Position numbers and translations under genes: made by a program. This document shows positions 43,650 to 43,703 of a stretch of 43,703 bases of DNA, in pieces. Every line of letters starts with the position of its first letter. The stretch's first letter is position 1. Source of the stretch: Actinomycetes bacterium (GTDB lineage Bacteria > Actinomycetota > Actinomycetes > Propionibacteriales > Nocardioidaceae); assembly GCA_023460975.1 (NCBI GenBank), contig JAEWOG010000007.1, forward strand, positions 1-43,703. Direction: 5' to 3'. The notes beneath the pieces were generated by a model. That model ran no database searches. It saw only the letters and a program-made list of their open reading frames with translations, and had not been told where the DNA came from.

Positions 43650-43703
43650 GTGCAGGCGGGCGCGGAGGGCGTGGTCGCCCGGCTCCAGGAGGCGGTCGAG
43701 CAG
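43650..43703 (+). CDS. Possible start of next gene (cut by window edge)
   Basis: GTG 43650, one base after the sdhB stop, opens 18 codons to the window edge (VQAGAEGVVARLQEAVEQ). Too short to identify, but close spacing would fit co-transcription with sdhB. Confidence 0.35.
   Translation, partial: MQAGAEGVVARLQEAVEQ

Overview
The window is chromosomal DNA from a high-GC actinobacterium. The evidence is pervasive G/C third positions, frequent GTG starts, many genes with a TANNNT box only 6-8 nt before the start codon (leaderless-type), a two-subunit methylmalonyl-CoA mutase with MeaB, an sdhC-sdhA-sdhB operon and DtxR/IdeR-like iron boxes. A Nocardioides-like member of the Propionibacteriales is my best guess, by inference only. 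I see no rRNA, tRNA, prophage, insertion sequence or CRISPR array. Almost all of it is densely packed genes, most of them recognisable.

Layout. (1) 1-3618: the end of an SPFH/band-7 protein, a PPOX-fold flavoprotein, a DevS/DosS-like GAF-GAF histidine kinase without a partner regulator beside it, and an aldose 1-epimerase overlapping the kinase. (2) 3655-4455: purine nucleoside phosphorylase, followed by two hairpins. (3) 4669-13653: a haem-iron island. On the minus strand, reading from 11860 down, are the haem-binding lipoprotein hmuT, permease hmuU, ATPase hmuV and three secreted or membrane-anchored surface proteins, two of them with HtaA-type haem-binding domains. Divergent from these, on the plus strand, are a TetR-family regulator and a haem oxygenase. 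(4) 13702-19326: phosphohexomutase/phosphopentomutase-type enzyme, a small membrane protein (minus), deoC, and two aldehyde dehydrogenase genes that look like an ALDH16 enzyme split into two coupled cistrons. (5) 19737-24483: a membrane-anchored solute-binding/VWA protein, a uridine-kinase-like P-loop protein, adenosine deaminase, a MaoC-type hydratase and a cytosolic C39-like cysteine peptidase candidate. (6) 24511-31798: deoA and cdd (minus), then a BmpA lipoprotein, a double-ABC ATPase and two permeases (plus), that is, a nucleoside importer. (7) 32035-34263: an M20D amidohydrolase, an APH-like kinase and a 51-residue orphan. (8) 34277-39977: meaB, mutB, mutA and a LeuE-type exporter, all minus. 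(9) 40154-43648: sdhCAB, with a strong iron box upstream, and the first codons of a possible next gene.

How the genes fit together. Regions 2, 4, 5 and 6 form a nucleoside salvage and deoxyribose catabolism neighbourhood: the importer brings in nucleosides; Cdd, Add, DeoA and PNP deaminate and phosphorolyse them; the sugar phosphate mutase and DeoC convert the pentose to glyceraldehyde 3-phosphate plus acetaldehyde; the ALDH pair would oxidise the acetaldehyde. The haem island sits inside this set, between PNP and the mutase. HmuTUV and the surface proteins would capture and import haem and HmuO would release its iron; sequence signals suggest iron (DtxR/IdeR-type) and TetR control.

The items most worth following are the split ALDH16, the tandem dyad operators at the hmuO promoter, the leaderless leader peptide that ends 2 nt before the TetR start, the iron box at sdhC/leuE, the uncharacterised third surface protein of the haem operon, and three intergenic repeat clusters, one with exact 30-bp phasing.
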